A DNA stretch of 64,000 bases from NCBI GenBank assembly GCA_014218235.1, contig CM024759.1:78327079-78391078 (forward strand), in the 5' to 3' direction. Positions 59,936 to 64,000 of this stretch are shown one piece after another. The stretch is from Colocasia esculenta. Taxonomy: Eukaryota; Streptophyta; Magnoliopsida; Alismatales; Araceae. A program made the translations under genes and the position numbers. The notes below the pieces were generated by a model, which did no database searches, was not told where the DNA came from, and worked only from the letters and a program-made list of their open reading frames with translations. Positions within the stretch are counted from its first letter, which is position 1; each line of letters begins with the position of its first letter.

Positions 59936-60193
59936 TAAACGTCAATCCCTGGCTGTTAAAAAGTTGTTGACGACAACCAATTAGCCGTTCATTTCCGGTG
60001 GACGGCCACCCTATTGACGTTGAGCTCTGGCCCCAAGGCGCCCTGTCAGACCCTCGTGCCCTGTGCGACGGTGGGGTGTTGGACATCTACTTTGAAGTAG
60101 GCGGCCTCTTTTCTAGCCATCTATCCTTTGTCTAGTAGTTAGTGACACACTGGTTTCCGTCTACCTGTCCTGGGCGTCCATCGATATGGACAT
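59936..60193. repeat. 16-bp periodic 8-mer array upstream of the PMD gene
   Basis: Clear members at 59936, 59950, 59967, 59982, 59999, 60014, 60080, 60098, 60171 and 60186, weaker ones between (60029, 60063, 60114, 60155). It occupies the 200-450 bp before the PMD start codon (59740), where a promoter would be. Confidence 0.55.
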
Positions 60194-60368
60194 CAATCCT
60201 TGTGCTATCAGTCCTCATAGAACACTCAGTTTAACTCATTTGAAGGCAATGGAAGGCCAATTCAACACATTTGAGTGCATTCCACACAATTCAAACCATT
60301 CAACACAAACCTACTCATTGTCTATTCATCAAATTTTGTGTTACACTTATTGAAATTGGGAGAGTACA

Positions 60369-61747
60369 TCATTTTGCTCTACGAGCCATAAAGAAATCAC
60401 AAGAAATGGGGCGAATGGTGTCAATGTACTCCTCATACTTCCATATATCCTCCCAGCTCTCCTGCAATGCCTGGCCCACCTTCTTACTCACTGTGTATCT
60501 CTCCCAAGTCTTCTTTGCTTTTTTCATCAGCTTCTCATTCCTCCCCGTGATGATCATGTCGGTGCAGTGGGATGAAGCTGGAATTCCCCGGGATATTCCG
60601 AGCTGACACTGGCACCGATGTGGCTGGTACACCACCATCTGATCAGCGCTCACCAGACATAAATCTCTGTCTTCCCTGGTTCGAACTTTGAATTCAATAG
60701 TCCTCATGAACAGTGGCCTCACAATGAAGTCCTCCATTGGGAAGTACCCCAGGTAGTCTCGCCAGACGTCTCTGCTCTTCAAGTGTGCTGTTACACACTT
60801 GATCTCATCCTCTGGCTCATACCATGCCCTGCTGTAGTGCACTGAACTCCGAAGGAAAATTCTGGAGGGGGTAGGTTGCTTCTCAACAAAATCAAATTTC
60901 AGATGAGCTTCCATCCATACCTGAAGCAAGAACAAGCTCCCACATATGCGTCCGCCTAGGCTCATCGTGGTCAGGGAGCTGTAAAGGTGTGCCAACACTG
61001 CAGGGGCAAGTGACTGCCCGCGCCATAGCAGAGATAGGAATCTCACGTGCTCGTAGAGGAGGAAGTCGCCACTGGTGGGGAACAAAAACACTCCGGCCAG
61101 GCAAAGTGTCAGTCCTCGAGTCGCCCTCTCACCTCCAATCTCCTTTGCATGTTGGATCAACCACCAGGACAGCCGGTCCAGGAAGATCCCATGCTTGTTC
61201 GTCATCCTCAGCACCTCTTTCTTGTCCTGTACGATGTCCGCGAGGATTTCTTCCCACGGGAGAAGAGGAGCCATCACATCGTACTCCAAGCAGCGCCTCC
61301 ACCCCAGAAATAATTCCACCTCTTCTAGTAGCACGCTCGCTTCGAACCCCTGGAACATGAATGTGTGCATGTGTGGATGCCACCGCTCCACGAGCGCTCC
61401 CAGGGCGTCAAAACCCCACCACATCTCCTTCATGATCTTCGCCAGCACCACCATGAAGCTCAAATTCCACATTCTAATGAAACTCCTCATGTCTAGGGTT
61501 TTTGCGTTCATCAAGTTCATCAGTCAGGAGAAGGCCCGCACCTGGCCCTGGCTCGGGAAGGCAGGCACCTCCTGCACATCCATGAATACCATGAGAAAGA
61601 GTCTTTGGGGCGTTTTCAGCATGAAGAAGAGAAAGAACAGACAGTACGTACCTCCCCATTGGCCAATCGGGTGCTCAAATGCCCTGGAACCTCGCTTAGA
61701 ATTTTTGGGTTCATGCTCGTGGATACTCCAGTCGATGAGGAGGCCAT
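60369..61747 (-). pseudogene. Second antisense cargo gene, PMD/DUF7745-like, two exons
   Basis: Exon 1 is 61747-61652 (32 codons, MASSSTGVSTSMNPK), then a GT-AG intron of 80 bp (61651-61572), then exon 2 61571-60369, both in phase 0, giving about 432 codons. A single TGA at 61526-61524 stands where TGG is likely. The protein has WWGFDALGALVERW, then FQGFEASVLLEEVELFLGW, the pattern seen in transposon-borne PMD-like/DUF7745 proteins of plants. W and L-rich helices suggest a folded alpha domain. I infer the family from pattern only. It lies head to tail with the PMD gene on the same strand, about 0.6 kb upstream of it. Confidence 0.6.
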
Positions 61748-61874
61748 TTTGCTGCTTCAGTTCGTCCCAAAGCCCTTTGGTTCGCAGTTGAGGAAGGAGG
61801 GGGGCGAAGGAAGGAGAAGGAAGAGTCCTTATGGCCTTCCAATAGCTATTTTTTCAGTTTAATGCGCTGGTTTG

Positions 61875-61996
61875 TAAACGTCAAGATCAGTTGCCGTTAG
61901 TCGTCTATTGACGGCGGCATAGGTGGATGCCTACTACTGTAGACGGCGCATCATATTGACGTCAACGGATTTTTGGCGGCATGCGATCTAGACGTT
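61875..61996. repeat. 16-bp periodic 8-mer array upstream of the second antisense gene
   Basis: Members start at 61875, 61891, 61909, 61924, 61940, 61956, 61973 and 61989 (steps 16, 18, 15, 16, 16, 17, 16). The best matches are TTGACGTC (61956), TTGGCGGC (61973) and TAGACGTT (61989). It lies 130-250 bp before the start codon at 61747. Confidence 0.65.
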
Positions 61997-63007
61997 AACA
62001 TGCCAGAATTTTCAAAGCTTTATTGTTCCATATGGGTATTATTTCTATATCTTGTGCTTCAAGTTGTCTTGCAGATATTTAAGCCCAAGCCGCGCTCCAA
62101 CTTCAGAACACTCATGCGACCGTGAGTGTTACACAGGTATGTCTAACATAGGACCTCGCCAGAGGCAAATAACTTGGCGACCGTGAACTTCGAGTTCCCC
62201 TTTACCAAAAACCATGACGGGTTTGCGATCTCTCAGTTATTTGTTGGCCTTAGAATTTTCCTCTGGTTCTAACTTACATTTTAGATAGGAAACCCACACC
62301 AGCATGCATTTAGGATTTCACTGCTAACCGCTTTCTTGCTAACTCAAAAAAAAAATGGAGATGCTCCTCAATCACTTTTTGGCTCCCCAGCTCAAGTGGC
62401 CTACTGGGTCAGCACCTCTTTCTTGAATATCTGAGCCGATTTCGGGTCTTTATTGCCCCCCTTCTCCACTTGTCCCACTGTGCATATCACAAGCAGTCAA
62501 GCAGCCTTGTTGAGTTCATTTGAACCTTTGCCAGTCATGAGCTTAATTCAGGGCTTCAGGCTTTCCAAACATGGATTCCAGTTAGAATCTTTTGATGGTC
62601 CTTTAAGAGATCAACCAATCCTTGTCTCCACAACCCCTAAATCTAGACAGACGTCCTAATTAGGTCAGCGAGCCCAAACGGACTCCGGTTATGAGACTTT
62701 CCTCGATTCAACCATCATATTACAACTCCTTTGACTTAGACACACCAGAAACTAGTCAAAGTCCAACACGGCAACGCTAGGGACCCTAACGTTGGGTTGA
62801 AGTTGTAGTTACACGGGCAGATCACCCTTCCTCTTTCCCACACTTGTCTCTCAGACGATTCGTCATTTGTTTCTAGTCTAAATCTTTCGTATGGCTTGCT
62901 AGAATTCCTATCATCGGAGATGGCCCTTCCATTAAATCTCCGCGTCCTTTGTTTACCGAGACACCAACCTTTCAGTCCGCTCTGCTCCCTTGCAAGACTG
63001 GATGTCT
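61997..63007. other. Tat 3' region between cargo genes and 3' LTR
   Basis: No gene or strong repeat seen. A word similar to the primer site (TTGGCGACCGTGAAC, about 62172) is present but short. Ordinary composition. Confidence 0.5.
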
Positions 63008-63019
63008 CGGAGGGGCATC
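63008..63019 (+). other. Polypurine tract of the outer Tat element
   Basis: CGGAGGGGCATC just before TGTAGATGCG, the probable start of the 3' LTR. Chosen because it is the only G-rich purine run next to a TG in the right place. Confidence 0.55.
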
Positions 63020-63075
63020 TGTAGATGCGAGATTTGGCCCATCCCCACATGGTTCCATGGCCCAATAAGGCCCGT

Positions 63076-63245
63076 TTGACCATTTGTTGACTTGCCTCAG
63101 ATCCCATGTAGATGGCAGCATCGACTGTCGCTGACTACATGTTGGCGGCAAGCTCCATGGACGTCGACTCCTTTTGGCGGCCACCTATGTAGACGTCTGC
63201 ATGGCGTTGGCGGCGACATCGTTGGACGTCAACCTGGTTTACCTG
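63076..63245. repeat. 16-bp periodic 8-mer array in U3 of the Tat LTR
   Basis: TTGGCGGC at 63142, 63174 and 63207 alternates with T(G/A)GACGTC at 63158, 63190 and 63223, giving steps 16, 16, 16, 17, 16. Weaker members extend it to 63076, 63092, 63109 and 63125 upstream and 63238 downstream. It sits about 240 bp before the TATA box. Confidence 0.75.
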
Positions 63246-63477
63246 GTCTGTGCAACTGCCCGAGATTTCAACCCACTATGAGCCCTCTCCTCGCCCATGC
63301 AGCGCATGGGGCCATTCCCAAAGGGCAAATAGGCCACCTTGGCACCCCCTTGACCTAGTAAAAGTCCTATGTAGCCCCCTCCTATTGGTCTAGCCCTTAA
63401 CACTTGGATTGCCACTTGTACAAGTGTGTTTCTTCACACTTGAGCATCCAAGGCCCCTTGGCTGCGCCCCTACTGCC

Positions 63478-63483
63478 TATATA
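63478..63483 (+). promoter_or_regulatory. TATA box of Tat 3' LTR
   Basis: TATATA, the counterpart of 242-247. Confidence 0.6.
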
Positions 63484-64000
63484 GGTGGTCCTTAGGCCTT
63501 CTAAGTGAAGGGGGAGAGGCTGGACGAGCTACACCTTACATGCCTTGAGAGAAGAGAGAGAAAGTACACCAAAGTCTCCACTCTTGTTCCCACTCTTTCT
63601 CTCAACTCTTTGAGCATCCAGAAGGCTTCAACAAGTGCTGGAGGAGTCCACTAATGAGCCATCAACCACAGAAACGAGGATCATCTCCCTCTTCTCTCTT
63701 TCTCTTTCCCTTTTCTCTCTTTTAGTTTTGCATGTTGCACACACACACCCACACACCCTAGCCACGTAGGGCACCTTCCTACACACCTAAAAAGGGGTTT
63801 TCCAAACCAAAAACAGAGGGAAGAAGAGTGGTCATAACATTTGGCCACCCCTCTTCTCAAGCCCGCAACCGGTACGGGGCTCTCCTTTTGGGTATTCTTC
63901 TTCTGTTTAGGACGTTTACCACACTTTCCTCAGTCTAATAGAGTTTCTTTTCATGGCAGGAACACTTCGAAGAAGACCGTGGAGCTTCTCTTCTCTGGCC

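Larger units (their letters stand above)
1..64000 (+). mobile_element. Outer Tat-lineage Ty3/gypsy LTR retrotransposon (both LTRs cut by window edges)
   Basis: Seen: the first 764 bases recur at 63237-64000 in direct orientation, a primer site lies at 1053, gag and pol read rightwards to 8888, and a purine tract precedes the right copy near 63009. This is the layout LTR, PBS, gag-pol, PPT, LTR. Assignment to Tat rests on a second archaeal-type RNase H after the first, a G-patch after the protease, and extra genes in antisense between pol and the 3' LTR, all established traits of Tat elements (Grande, Retand, Ogre types). Removing the 43.7-kb A-B unit and the 3.2-kb solo LTR leaves an element of about 17 kb. 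Gag, pol and both cargo genes contain stops or frameshifts, so this copy cannot act on its own. Confidence 0.88.
63020..64000 (+). repeat. 3' LTR of the outer Tat element, cut by the window end
   Basis: 63237-64000 repeats 1-764. The start at TGTAGATGC (63020) is inferred from the purine tract; its counterpart in the 5' LTR is outside the window. TATA box at 63478-63483. Confidence 0.75.

Overview
The window is plant nuclear DNA made almost entirely of nested transposable elements. It holds Ty3/gypsy retrotransposons of the Tat and Athila lineages, an En/Spm (CACTA) DNA transposon, and genes with GT-AG introns of about 75-90 bp. I cannot name the species. I see no intact ordinary host gene, no rRNA or tRNA gene and no CRISPR array.

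Outer layer (1-10545 and 54245-64000): one Tat-lineage retrotransposon. Its 5' LTR is cut by the left window edge and its 3' LTR (from about 63020) by the right edge; position 1 matches 63237 and the two copies are about 97% identical by eye. Order on + : LTR, tRNA-Arg-type primer site (1053), leader, gag, protease plus G-patch, RT, degenerate RNase H, second archaeal-type RNase H, integrase (to 8888). Two cargo genes follow on the opposite strand: a seven-exon plant-mobile-domain (PMD) gene (59740 down to 10149) and a two-exon PMD/DUF7745-like gene (61747 down to 60369). Short 8-mers recur about every 16 bp in the U3, the leader, upstream of both antisense genes and in the first PMD intron.

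Middle layer: within the sixth PMD intron (originally about 70 bp) sits a 43.7-kb unit, 10546-54244, flanked by the direct repeat CTTAGT. It consists of two complete Athila-type elements in opposite orientation, A (+, 10546-24503) and B (-, 24541-54244), joined tail to tail. Both outer termini are U3 ends. Neither element has a target duplication of its own, but the pair does. The 37-bp junction carries a templated filler and a primer-site stub, as expected if two cDNAs were joined before a single integration. A second insertion into the outer element is a 3245-bp solo LTR (54883-58127, TSD GTACC) in PMD exon 4.

Inner layer: a 16,010-bp CACTA transposon (32824-48833, TSD GGA) interrupts the gag of element B. 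It carries a TNPD-type transposase gene, a second Transposase_24/TNPA-like gene with duplicated micro-exons, palindromic subterminal repeats, a 13-copy array of 178 bp, a foldback repeat and GC-rich blocks that may be captured gene fragments.

Almost every coding region has frameshifts or stops, so these are fossils. The nesting order is Tat first, then the A-B unit (LTR pairs about 98-99% identical in sampled stretches), then CACTA; the solo LTR is also later than Tat. The parts most worth attention are the two-U3-ended A-B dimer and the 16-bp periodic arrays beside the antisense PMD cargo.
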